Source: Pomphorhynchus laevis
Lineage: Eukaryota > Acanthocephala > Palaeacanthocephala > Echinorhynchida > Pomphorhynchidae
Assembly: GCA_012934845.2 (NCBI GenBank)
Contig: WNNJ02003776.1
Span: forward strand, 186,001-250,000
Direction of reading: 5' to 3'
Length of the DNA: 64,000 nt
In this document: positions 54,064 through 64,000 of the stretch, one piece after another
Layout: the number at the start of each line of letters is the position of its first letter
How positions within the stretch are numbered: the first letter of the stretch is position 1
Notes under the pieces: generated by a model
What the model saw: only the letters and a program-made list of their open reading frames with translations
The model's database searches: none
Told to the model about the DNA's origin: nothing
Position numbers and translations under genes: made by a program

Positions 54064-56922
54064 GTATAAGCTGGGTCCCGAATATATTTCATCTACCAAG
54101 ATGCAATGCTAGCAAACAATTTGTATCGATTATGGCGAATTTATACGCTGATGCTGCAACTTCGGGTGATGACTCAAATTGTGCATTAATGACTGCAACA
54201 ATATTTAGCCAATTACTTAGACAGAGAGTAGACAGCAAAAAAATAAGTATTATAAGAAAAACTCTCGAGCGCAGATTGAACCTATGGGCGAATAATGATC
54301 TCACTAGCCTTGTGCACGAATGCCGTGTAATGCAACATCGTATGGCTAACAGAAGATTGAAAGGTCGAACAGTTGAACAGAGTGAAAACAATATATGGTA
54401 TAAAAAATTTATAAAATTAGTACTATGCGGTAAGGTTTCTAGTGCGATGAGATTACTTGCTGCGGATGGAGTGACGTCTGGAGTGCACGACATTGATGAT
54501 TTTGTACTAGATATAAAGGTAAGAGATAAGTTATTACTTCTCCATCCTCAAGGTGCACCTGCAAATCCAGAAGTTATACTTAAACATCGATTACCAGGCT
54601 GCCAAGACCATCATAGTAGCGTATTTCTTGAAATTGATTATAATCACATTAGGCAAGCATCAAAGAAAACTCATGGAAGTTGTGGACCATCAGGTTTGGA
54701 TGCTGAAGATTGGTACGATATTTTACATAATTATGGGGATGAGTCAATGAGACTTTCTAATGCGTTAGCAGAATTATCCATTAAAATAGCATCTAATAAG
54801 ATCAGTTCACTGAATGCTGAAGCGTTAATGGCAAGTAGATTAATACCGCTCGATAAAAATCCAGGAGTTAGGCCAATTGGCATAGGTGAAGTTAGCCGTA
54901 GAATAATTTCAAAGACTATCCTTACCGTAATTTCGACTGATTTACAGAAAGTGGCTGGAAGTGTACAATTATGTGCTGGTCAGCGTTGTGGTGCTGAGGC
55001 TGCAGTACACTCAATAAGGGAATTATTTGAAAAAAAATGATGATTATGGTATACTTCAGATTGACGCAACGAATGCCTTTAATCTAGTCAACCGACAGCT
55101 TGCGTTAAAAAACATTAAATTTACATGCCCGTCTTTATATACTGCACTTACGAACTGCTATCAAAATTCCCCAATATTATGTATTAAGGACGAGGCAATA
55201 AATTCGAGAGAAGGTTTTACACAAGGTGATCCGCTCGCAATGGCGGCATTTGCAGCGGCTTCAATTCCGTTAATCAATGAACTTCAAAAATGTTCGAATA
55301 ATGTCGTACATAGATGGTATGCCGACGACGCATGCTGTGTAGGGCCAGTTGATCAATTACATAAAGTTTGGCAAAGACTTAATCAGATAGGAGAAAAATA
55401 TGGTTTTCATATAAACGAAACAAAATGCAAATTATTGGTTCATCCCAACGACGGAGAAACTACGAAGATTTTGTTTAACAACACTAAAATAGAAATAACC
55501 TTCCAAGGAAGTGTCACACTTGGATCGCCTTGTGGGGCTGACGAGTTCATTGAAAATATTGTAAAATCAAAGATTGCAACCTGACTTAAAATGGTAGAAA
55601 ATTTATCAGAAATTGCAGATATTGATGCCCAGGTGGCATACTTTATTTTAAGATGTGCACTGCAACATAAGTGGACATACCTTATGCGCACATGTCCAAC
55701 TAAACCTATTTCGTTTAAGCCGTTGAAAGACTTGATTACAAAGAAATTGATTCCAAAGATTATAGGTCAAAACGATGAAAACAATGAGCTGGAACAGATT
55801 TATATGATGCCGACGAAATATGGTGGTTTGGGGATTTTAAACCCGATGGAGGATGCCAAACAAGAATATGTTCGATCCCGAAAAATGTGCATGCCACTGT
55901 TACTAGAAGAAGTGGGAGATCAGCTTATAACCTCTCAAAATCAAGCAGCAAAGTTGATTAAACAAGAAAAGATGGTCATTGCATCATTAGAAAGTGAAGC
56001 CATTCGCATGGAATTAAGATTAGATCTACAAAATTCAATAAAGTTTGCTTCGGACAAGGGAGCATCTTCGTGGCTATGTACCAAACCAACCCGAATGAGA
56101 CATACGAGGCTAAATTCACAAGAGTTCCAGGACGCAATATGCGCAAGATACAATCTAAAAGCAAGCGAAACATCACTGAAATGTGCTTGTGGTTCTTACT
56201 TTACAACTTCTCATGCATTGTCATGTCATACTGGTGCCATGACTATTATCAGACATAACTTAGTGAGAGACATTGTAGCTAAGGAACTTGTAGGGGTATG
56301 CTGTGACGTGCAAATTGAGCCATGTTTACGATCTATACCAAACAACTACGTATTTAATAAGCCAACAACCTGCTCTGATGATCAAGCGCGGTCTGATATA
56401 GCTTGTAGAGGAATTTTCGGAGGAAATATGGTGCGATCCTTTTTGGACATATGTATTTACAGCTCTTTGGCACCTACATACTCTTGCAAAACTCCTCTCG
56501 AATGCCATATATACCATCAACAGCGGAAATATGCAAAATACGGTGAACGAATTGCAGATATAGAAAGAGGTACTTTCTTTCCTCTTATATTTTCTACGTC
56601 AGGTGGTATTGGACCTGAGACAGATAAAATACTAAAATGGATAGCAGCCAAATCTGCTGATCGTAATAAGCTTGCATACAGCGAATGTATTTCTAGGCTG
56701 AAATCAAAAATCAGTGTCGCCATTGCAGTTAGTGCATCGGTTTGTATACGTGCTACAAGGCTTAGAATAAACGAACAAGCACAGTATTATCAAACATAGT
56801 AAAAGATGGGCAAGCGTCTAAGATTTACATCAATGACTGATCAAAAAGCAAACAAATTTAAGGATATTATGTGTATTTGTTGTTTATTTTTATAATAAAA
56901 ACTGGTATTTGAAAAGAAAATA
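54064..56922 (+). mobile_element. CXC-RLE LINE copy C1, 5'-truncated, almost intact ORF
   Basis: 2.86 kb within 14-base target repeats. It begins in the ORF at SWVPNIFHLPRCNASKQF, about residue 110 of the intact proteins, so the cysteine cluster is missing. The 3' UTR is about 120 bases and ends TTGAAAAGAAAATA. Confidence 0.85.
54069..56799 (+). pseudogene. RT/RLE-like ORF of copy C1 (two lesions)
   Basis: Three consecutive frames cover residues from about 110 to the C-terminus. 54069-55040: CGPSGLDAEDW and GVRPIGIGEVSRRI. 55027-55584: GILQIDATNAFNLVNRQ (motif A), EGFTQGDPLAMAAF (B) and RWYADDACCVG (C). 55591-56799: GGLGILN, CACGSYFTTSHALSC knuckle, RHN, QARSDIACRG, FLDICIYSS and YHQQRKYAKYGER. 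The first break is a frame change in an eight-A run at 55030-55037. The second is a single in-frame TGA at 55582-55584. All catalytic motifs remain, so this is a recent copy. Confidence 0.85.
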
Positions 56923-56936
56923 ATATTTATACCCTT

Positions 56937-59900
56937 TAAACTTTAAAATCTTTTGTTACTTTAACCAAAGGATTTTAACCAAAAGACTGGTTAAAATCTT
57001 TGGTTACTTTTAACTTACATTTAAACATTCTTGATAACTAACTACTTACAATAAAAAAGGGAAGAGTATCGCATCAAGCTTATATCTGATAACTACACTT
57101 AAATACACAATCGCCTGCGAACCCAATCTCGATCAGAATGGTTTGTGGGAAGCCATCCAATCATAACCTCTGCTGCACCTGCAATGGACCTGCCGCTGTT
57201 TGCGAAGGGTGCAAATGCGTTAAAGATGGTAGAAAAGGCGTCAACTGCAGAGCATATGGGTGCAAAAACAGGCGTCATTTCTCAGGGGACCAATGCCGCT
57301 GCGTCGAAGCAGTCCGGCCATGTACCAACTGCTCAGCCAGCCAATTCAAAAATGACCCTACTAATCAAGCTACACTCGTGGCGCTGTACCACGGTCGCAA
57401 CGAGACCCCACAGCATGATTAAATGACTCAGAACCCTGACACTCTAACCAAAAGGCCTTTTAATCACCAAGAAGCATTTGAGGAAGTGATACACTGGATA
57501 TCGAATTCATTCGACCTGCCCGGCTGCAACGCTAGCGAAGAATTCCTAGATATGATAGCGACATGCTTTAAAGACTTCAACAGTGACAAGCCAGACTACG
57601 ATCCCTTTCAACAGGTGACGGTCATGTGCCAACTCATCCTACTGAGAATTGCAACTAGAAAAATAAGCCTCGTTAGAAAATCATTGGAGAGGAGAATCAA
57701 ACTGTGGAAGATGAATCGACGGGAAGAGCTGATGAATGAAGCACGATACATTGAGGCAATGAAATTTGCCTCACTAGATACTATTAAAAACCAAAAGAAA
57801 ATTGCTGCAATTTAAAGAGTCATAAGTTTCGTGAAAAAATGGGCGAATCGCCACAGCATCAAGATATCTAGTCGGACCGCCCGGCGGTATTCTTTCAATT
57901 GACTCGATGCTAAAAGATAGATCCGTAAGAAATATTCTCCACGAGCTGCATCCAAGCGCTGCACCAGCAGATCCTGCATACGTATTGAAGAGTACCCTAC
58001 ATGGCACCAAGTAACATCATGACGTAAGATTCTATTCGCTCCAACCCCAAAATATAACAGCAACATCGAGACAAATGAGCGGATCGGCAGGTCCTTCCGG
58101 AGTTGACATGAAGGCCTGGTACAAGTTCTTAACAGCACACTGGAAGGCAACTGAGGAATTAACCAAATCAATATGCGAATTCACAATCCAAATCGCCACT
58201 AAAGCAGTCGACTATCGCAGAGTGAGAGCATACACAGCATGTCGTCTGATTCTGTTAGATAAGAGGCCTGGAGTCAGACCGATTGCCATAGGTGAAGCCA
58301 TTCGGTGAATAATTGGACGCGTAATTCTCATACAGATCTCCGGCGGTCTACTCTCAGTGTGCTGGAACACTCAATTGTGCGTCGGTCAGAAATGCGGGAC
58401 AGAAATTGCTGTGCACTCGATCAGAAAAGCATTCATGCAGCGTGATGATATGAATATCCTTTTGATCAATGCTAGAAACGCATTTAATAATATAAACAGA
58501 AAGTTGGCGCTGGTAAACATAAAATATGCATGTCCTACAATGAAGAAAATCTTACTAACCACCTACAGAAAACCCAGCGAACTATTAGTTGGTGGAGAAA
58601 CGCTAAGATCCAATGAGGAATTCACCCAGGGTGACCCCTATCAATGACCGCCGTTGCCTTAGCCACCCTGTCACTAATTACGAGACTACACAACGTTTCG
58701 AACGGGACAATCCAAAAATGGTACGAGGCAACTGTGCCTGTGTAGGAAAGATAACTAATCTCGAAGCGACATGGGAAGAGATAATTCGAATTGGTCATAA
58801 ATTTGGCTTTCATATCAACCTTTCCAAATGTGTACTCCTTATCAAAAACGAATCGAGACTGGATGAAATTTCTGCGACGAAACTGAAAGACATCACAATG
58901 AAATCAGATTGTGTGAATTATTTGGAAAGCTTCATCGGATCAATGGAATACATGAAGATAAAATGCGAAGAGGCGATCTTCATGAAATGCAATGAACACT
59001 TACGACTTCATGAAATCAAAAATCACGAAGCATTTGTGTCATACTTACTCTTGGTCAAAGCGCTACAACATAAGCTCACGTATTTAAAACGAACTTGTGA
59101 GACACATGACTCCTGGTATGAGCCTCTACGCGAGCTACTTTTTAACCGCACACTGCCTGATATGATGCATTATCAAGTTGGAAGTGGACATATTGAAAAA
59201 ATAATCTCGATTCCAAGAAAACATGAATGACTGAACATAATAAACCCCTGTCGAGGTGCTGCACAAGAATACAATTATTCACTCACAGTTAGCGAGCCTG
59301 CAATGCAGGAAATCGGAGGTATGGAAGCCGCAAAAATGCAGGATCTCATACGTCAGGAAATTAAAACCGATAAACAAAACAGGATCCACCAGATAAGAGA
59401 TGATTTGAAATCCGCCTCCTACGAACTTTTGACGATCATCGAAAACGCAAGTAGGATCGGCTCTTCAGCTTGGCTTGACCCAAGAAACTTAGACAATAAA
59501 TTATTTCTGAACACGAACGAATTCAGAGATGCCCTTGCTGTCAGATACGACTGGTTAAATCAACCCGAACCCTCAAAATGCAATTATGGTCAAGATTTCG
59601 ATATCCCACATGCACTTTCGTGCAAATCAGCAGGCCATACTTTCATACGACACAATGCAGTGACAATTGAGATGGGGAACATGCTACGGGAAACATGTCA
59701 TGATGTTCAATTAGAACCACAACTCACGCCGATTCCCGCTAATGTCATCTTAGAAAAGACAACGACGCCACAAGATATAGATGCACGTCGGATATTAAAT
59801 GTACAGGATCGTTTGGACATATTACGGTCCGGTCGTACATGGACGTATGCATATACAATACTTTGGCTCCGTCTTATGCTCACGATCGTATGTCAGATCA

Positions 59901-60349
59901 ATTCCAATACCATGAATCGAGGAAAATCAACAAATACGCTGAAAGAATCACTAAAGTAGAAAACGCGTCCTTTCATCCGATAATAATCTCGACAACTGGT
60001 GTCATTGGGAAAGCAGCCGACATTGTATTTAAAAAGGTCGCAACCATAATGTCACTGAAAAGAAAGACATCGTATTCAGATTGCATAAATAAGATTCGTT
60101 GCAAAATATCAACAACGGTCGCTAAGTGTGTGTCAATGACACTGCGAGCTAAAAGAAGAACCTTCCCTAGAAAAGATCAACAGACCGGCGAAGATCCTAA
60201 GGAATACTGACAATCATCAGTTCATTCGCTAGGATGTTGATAAACTGTGATTTGTAATGATAATTTGTAACTGTGAAGAAACCATAAACAGTATGTATAT
60301 TTGAAATGGGTTGAATTCCCGCTGTATGTTATGTTTTGTAATAAATATT
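56937..60349 (+). mobile_element. CXC-RLE LINE copy C2, full-length but old
   Basis: 3.4 kb directly downstream of C1. The leader (56937-57137) has a large hairpin, AACCAAAGGATTTTAACCA against TGGTTAAAATCTTTGGTT (56973-57014, one bulge), and AACTACTTACAAT shared with the leader of B1. It has no short tandem array. The 3' end passes into Naiad sequence near 60350. Confidence 0.8.
57138..60210 (+). pseudogene. Broken RT/RLE-like ORF of copy C2
   Basis: 57138-57422: cysteine cluster NLCCTCNGPAAVCEGCKCVK, extended by a second cysteine run (CRCVEAVRPCTNCSASQF) not seen in A1 or A2. 57423-57815: the HWISNSFDLPGCNASEEF region. 58075-58308: GSAGPSGVDMKAWY and GVRPIAIGEAIR. 58357-58647: LLINARNAFNNINRK (motif A, aspartate changed to N) and EEFTQGDPY. 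The frame then shifts, and motif C is degraded (KMVRGNCACVG in place of WYADD). 59303-60210: YGQD...HALSC, RHN, a shifted nuclease with MDVCIYN and ESRKINKYAERI. Many stops and shifts make this the older member of the pair. Confidence 0.8.
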
Positions 60350-61363
60350 GTATCTTTATATACTTTTGATAGCATTTTCCTTAATTCATTGTTTTCAATT
60401 AATTCTAGATTACGGGAACATATATGTTCATTTATTTTATAAAAGTTAAGACTTTTACAATCGCATTCAGTTTCTATGATGTTTCTAATATTATCGTTAC
60501 ATATAGATTTCAATTCTTTATTATAATTACAAATTTTTCGTCCAAATGACGGTAAAAACTTATACCTTATTTTAGGAATAATTTACTTAAATCTGATCCT
60601 ATTATTTCTTTACTTGTAGAATTATTTAAAAGTCTACCTATATTTATGTTATCTATACATTTATTAGTGAATTTTATGGTCAGTGTATATTTTTTATTGT
60701 TATATTAACATTTATCGTCCGATTATAGTATTTTATCTTACAATAACTGTCTATTATACAACTCAAACTATCATATTCGTTAAGTAATCTTTGATTTATT
60801 GAACAAATGATATTTTTAGAAAAACTTCTTATATTTACATAAAGGTCTTTCAGTTTATTATCTTTTAAAAGTTGTTTTAATATTTCTAATTGTTCATAAA
60901 TATACTTATCTTTTTTTAATATTTTTACATCTATTTTTCCTATTCCTTTTATCACCATGACTTCTTGGTTTGCGTTTAACCGGATTATTATAATATAGTT
61001 GTTTATTATTTACTATACTACTTCTGCCAATTCCTTGTACCACGTCATTCAATCCTAATGGGTACGTGGAATTAAGCGTTTTAATCCAAAAATCTTCTCT
61101 TTCTAAAAGTTTTTGATTTAATATTGATAGGTTTTCTTCAACAATATGTTCTAAAATAAATAATTTACAATATCCTATATCATGTCCTATTAATCTCATA
61201 TGTTTATGAAATATAGTTAGACTAATATGCTGTATATTATATATGTGTTGCCTAAATATAGCTTTTAACATTTGATATATTTTCCTATATATTGCAATCC
61301 ATATGTACATTGTATTAGATACACTACACATGCGGTATTGCAGTTACAGTTATTATTAATATT
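60350..61363 (-). mobile_element. Naiad 5' half with GIY-YIG, continuation of the split copy
   Basis: Resumes the copy interrupted at 54063. RT N-terminal region (60513-60350, CDCKSLNFYKINEHICSRN), linker (60958-60680, EQLEILKQLLKDNKLKDLYV) and the GIY-YIG module (61331-60906, about KIYQMLKAIFRQHIYNIQ...FHKHMRLIGHDIGYCK). The nuclease lies 5' of the RT, as in Naiads. It ends at about 61363, where another LINE begins. Broken. Confidence 0.82.
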
Positions 61364-61385
61364 TAATCAGAAAGGTACACAAAAA

Positions 61386-62590
61386 ATGAGTAAATTTAGC
61401 ATGTCGGAGCGTTCAAAGAACTCAATGAAAACTAATTTTCCTGCCAATGCAATAAACGAGGTAAGTGGAGATTTAGGTTCTCTTGAATATATTCCGGAGG
61501 GTGAACTTCCCCCGGTACCAAAATTATCCAACCTGGTGATTATCAGACTTTTGGTGCCTCTGGAAAGGCAGAACATGTTCAATGTTTTTATAAGAGGCTT
61601 TGCTCATCGATTTAAAAAAAGGATATTGTTCAATGCGATTAAATATTATGAATCTGAGATTAAAATCTCATTCTGCACTCCTGATCTCGCAATGTCGTAC
61701 GTAGACTACTTTAAAAAAGAGCATTCGGAACAAGGTATAATTGCTTCCAAACCAATCCTGGCAACAATAAAGATAAATAATATGCCCACATACATTTCAG
61801 AAGAAGATATATCAGCCCTAGAAACTGATTACAAAATATCTAACGTGCGCTTTATAAAAGGGATTAAAGGCTTCCCCATTCCCGTGGCGTTCTGCAATGC
61901 CCCGGTTGATGTAGCCCTAAAACTATCGATTTCAACATGCACCCTTTTATGGGGTATAATCTGAGATTTTCAATAATCGAAACCGACTCACTAACGTACC
62001 CTCACTGCAACAATTGTCATCAGTGGGGGCATTGGTCCACTGGATGTTCTTTACCACATAAGTGCGGCGTGTGTGGTACAACTGCTATACATCCTGAGAA
62101 GTGTGAAAGTAAGCCATTTTGCGCAAACTGCGGTGGTGAGCACCCCGCATGGTCAAAAAAATGTAAAATCTTTAAGGCGTACCAAAAGAGACACAGGGGT
62201 GTAACAGCAAAACCGACTAGCTTCGTGGAAGCTGTCTCGTCTAACAAGAATGACGACAGGATGCCGGACACAGAAATTCTTAAACTTATTGAAATGCAGC
62301 ATCAGGCATCAATGATTCAACTTGAAAAATTGGTCCAAAAATTGGTGGGTCAATTAGCGGAATCCTTCCGTTCTCCTCCTTCTGGTAAGACCAACAATAT
62401 TAAGAAGCCACCAAAATCTAAGAAACGAAACGGGTCAGCGCTAAGCATAGCCGCTCTGAAGCTTGCTCGGAAGGATTCGATTTGGGCTATGGCTAACGAG
62501 GGAAATGAAGATATCGCCCGTGGGCAAGCGACTCCATTTGTCGTGACGGGAAGCGGTAAAGGCGACTTTTCCGCCTCTAGTTGCGACTAG
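61386..62590 (+). pseudogene. LINE ORF1 protein with three CCHC knuckles
   Basis: About 400 codons in two frames, with a shift near 61940. 61386-61964 begins at the first ATG and carries the N-terminal region with an RRM-like segment (LVPLERQNMFNVFIRGFAHR, IKINNMPTYISEEDISALE). 61937-62590 holds CNNCHQWGHWSTGC (C-x2-C-x4-H-x4-C), CGVCGTTAIHPEKC and CANCGGEHPAWSKKC, a knuckle triplet typical of jockey/I ORF1 proteins that bind the element RNA, then a basic tail (KTNNIKKPPKSKKRNGS). The stop at 62588-62590 lies 34 bases before the ORF2 start. Confidence 0.8.
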
Positions 62591-62624
62591 GTGGAGGGCG
62601 TCCCACTTCGGTAACACTTACGCA

Positions 62625-64000
62625 ATGGGAAGTAATCAAGGACCTTTTTCACTGAATATCCTTCAGTGGAATTCGGAAGGTGCTTCCGCCCTTAGCCTTC
62701 TATCTGGTAGAGATGCAGATGTTATAGTCCTTCAGGAGACGCGGTCTATCCGTCTCCCCCAGGATATTACTCGATTTATCCCTAAGCACATATACACCCA
62801 CTTTACTCCTTACATAACCCCCCTCACTCATCTTCATCACAAGGTCTTTTAACCCTAGTAAAAAGCTCCTTAAGATCATCCCTCCTATTAAACTACTCTT
62901 GTCCAGCCCTATCTTGTTTAGCTATATCACTTTGTAAGAACGGTAAGCGTATAAGCATAGCCAATGTCTATATTCGGCCAGGAGAAATTCACAAGAACCG
63001 TGACCTCCTGGATCAAATATTGGGGAGCGGTTATGACATGTTACTTGGTGACTTCAACGACAGAACTGGTCGTTGGATTAATGCAGCACTCCGCAGAGCA
63101 AGGATCGACTATCTTATTCATAAACCACCTTCCCCAACCTTTCATTGCTCTACAACAAATTCTCTCCTCGACATATTACTGCTACATAAGATGTGGTTGT
63201 TGAAACCCATTTGCACCGAGCAGTCGCGTCAACAACAGACCACATCTCATGACCTAATTCGCTGGCGGCTTGAGGACGATACGTTGCTTAGGAGAAGGTT
63301 TCACTTTGATCCTATTAGAGTGGCCTTCTTTCAGGCAGCTATCCAACTCTTCCCCAGAATTGGAATTGAGAGTTTGACCGAATTTAATTCCTACCTCTCA
63401 TCGCAAGCTACCGCGATCCTTTCGACTACCTATAAAGGTCGAATATACAATCCTACTCCAACAAAGCTCAAGGTCCTAGCTAAAATGTTGCACCTTCCCA
63501 ATCTCTCTGTTTCCGCCAGATATATCCTCTCGAATGAATATTGGAGCTCTAGATATAGGCTCCAGCTGAGCAGGGATAGGGCAAGCATTGCTCACCAAAA
63601 CCCTTCTCAGGCTTCCTTCTGGAAGATATTCAAGAAGGAGAAGTTTGTTTGCTGGAAGGATAGAGCCTTGGTTTGGATTGGTAGCATAGGCCTTGACAAA
63701 GTTTTAGAGGAGTCACTTTCCTTACATAATTATGGAGCCACTCATTCTCCCCAACCAATCCCGCCTTGGTGTGACTTCAGGAGTAGGGACTTATCTGTTA
63801 CAGATATCCTTAACTCCTGGGGACCACTCCCGGGCACCTCCAAATCCCACGCGCCACTCACCACTCGTGTCTGTCAGCTTTTGACATACAGTCAGAGAAA
63901 GGAGGTCGCCATCACAATGCTATTAGCCTCCCCGTCTGACATAGCGGAAATCAACATCAGCCGTCGAGTTTTTTTACCTAAAAAGAGATTAATCACTTGT
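62625..64000 (+). pseudogene. LINE ORF2, APE endonuclease region (partial)
   Basis: The first frame, from the ATG at 62625, reads FSLNILQWNSEG and VIVLQETRSIRLP, the first two motifs of an APE-type endonuclease (Q-W-N and Q-E). It stops at 62852. The next frames continue RISIANVYIRPGEIHKNRDL, GYDMLLGDFNDRTGRWINAA (G-D-F-N metal/substrate motif) and NSLLDILLLHK, then a linker (FWKIFKKEKFVCWKDRALVW) to the end. At least two shifts, so not functional. The RT would follow the window edge. Confidence 0.78.

Larger units (their letters stand above)
61364..64000 (+). mobile_element. Two-ORF LINE (jockey/I-like), cut by the window end
   Basis: Starts at the junction with the Naiad. ORF1 encodes zinc knuckles and ORF2 begins with an APE-type endonuclease, the order of jockey and I group elements. 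The RT lies beyond the window. Confidence 0.8.

Noticed and set aside
57145-57426. Second overlapping frame across the cysteine cluster of copy C2
   Set aside because: It is the shadow of the frame that contains the cluster. The amino-acid pattern matches relatives only in the 57138 frame.

Overview
This window looks like nuclear DNA from an AT-rich invertebrate animal. The support is the retroelement fauna (Penelope-like elements, CR1-, jockey- and RTE-like LINEs, and LINEs that carry a restriction-like endonuclease) plus two plausible host genes. A flatworm would fit, because the CR1-like copies resemble those of flatworms, but I cannot settle the taxon. It is a repeat graveyard with young inserts. 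Host candidates are a single-exon achaete-scute-like bHLH gene (20890-21336, minus), the last exon of an RWDD2-like gene (46205-46830, minus) and perhaps an exon-like block at 41514-41802. No rRNA, tRNA or CRISPR array was seen.

Three repeat systems dominate. (1) A LINE family whose single ORF is about 1000 residues: an N-terminal cysteine cluster, a reverse transcriptase with YADD, then a CCHC knuckle and an RLE-like nuclease. Below I call it the CXC-RLE LINE. Two copies have full-length ORFs (5819-8842 and 9126-12137). Copies stand head to tail in three loci: 5781-12720, 26291-30054 and 54050-60350. Within a locus every junction carries the same short repeat, but the repeat differs between loci, as if each new copy re-used the target-site duplication of the previous one. 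(2) Naiad-type Penelope-like elements, with the GIY-YIG nuclease ahead of the RT. There are about twenty copies or tips in both orientations. All end in an AT-rich tail finishing with TACGTAGACTCAGTTAGCTG (plus sense), and most carry a short, conserved, pseudoknot-capable block. (3) A foldback repeat that carries a hammerhead ribozyme. The copy at 19932-20010 (minus) has every core base of a type III hammerhead.

Layout: 1-2140 unassigned DNA and a Naiad end; 2142-3665 decayed CXC-RLE LINE and a hAT-like tip; 4141-5720 decayed jockey-like LINE; 5781-12720 the four-element array; 13232-16700 the longest uninterrupted Naiad; 17094-20450 Naiad ends, a CR1 fragment and the hammerhead repeats; 20545-21336 a LINE tail and the bHLH gene; 22828-24930 CR1-like LINE; 25255-30054 a nested LINE tail and the second array; 30440-34335 Naiad pieces and a tandem repeat; 34360-36735 RLE LINE tails; 36880-39246 a Naiad end and a Penelope with pseudo-LTRs; 39250-46040 Naiad, an exon-like block and a jockey-like LINE; 46205-46830 RWDD2; 47083-50060 Penelope and RTE-like LINE; 50310-61363 Naiads, one of them split by the third array; 61364-64000 a LINE with a CCHC ORF1 and an APE ORF2, cut by the window edge.

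All family calls come from reading motifs by eye. No alignment, database search or folding program was run.
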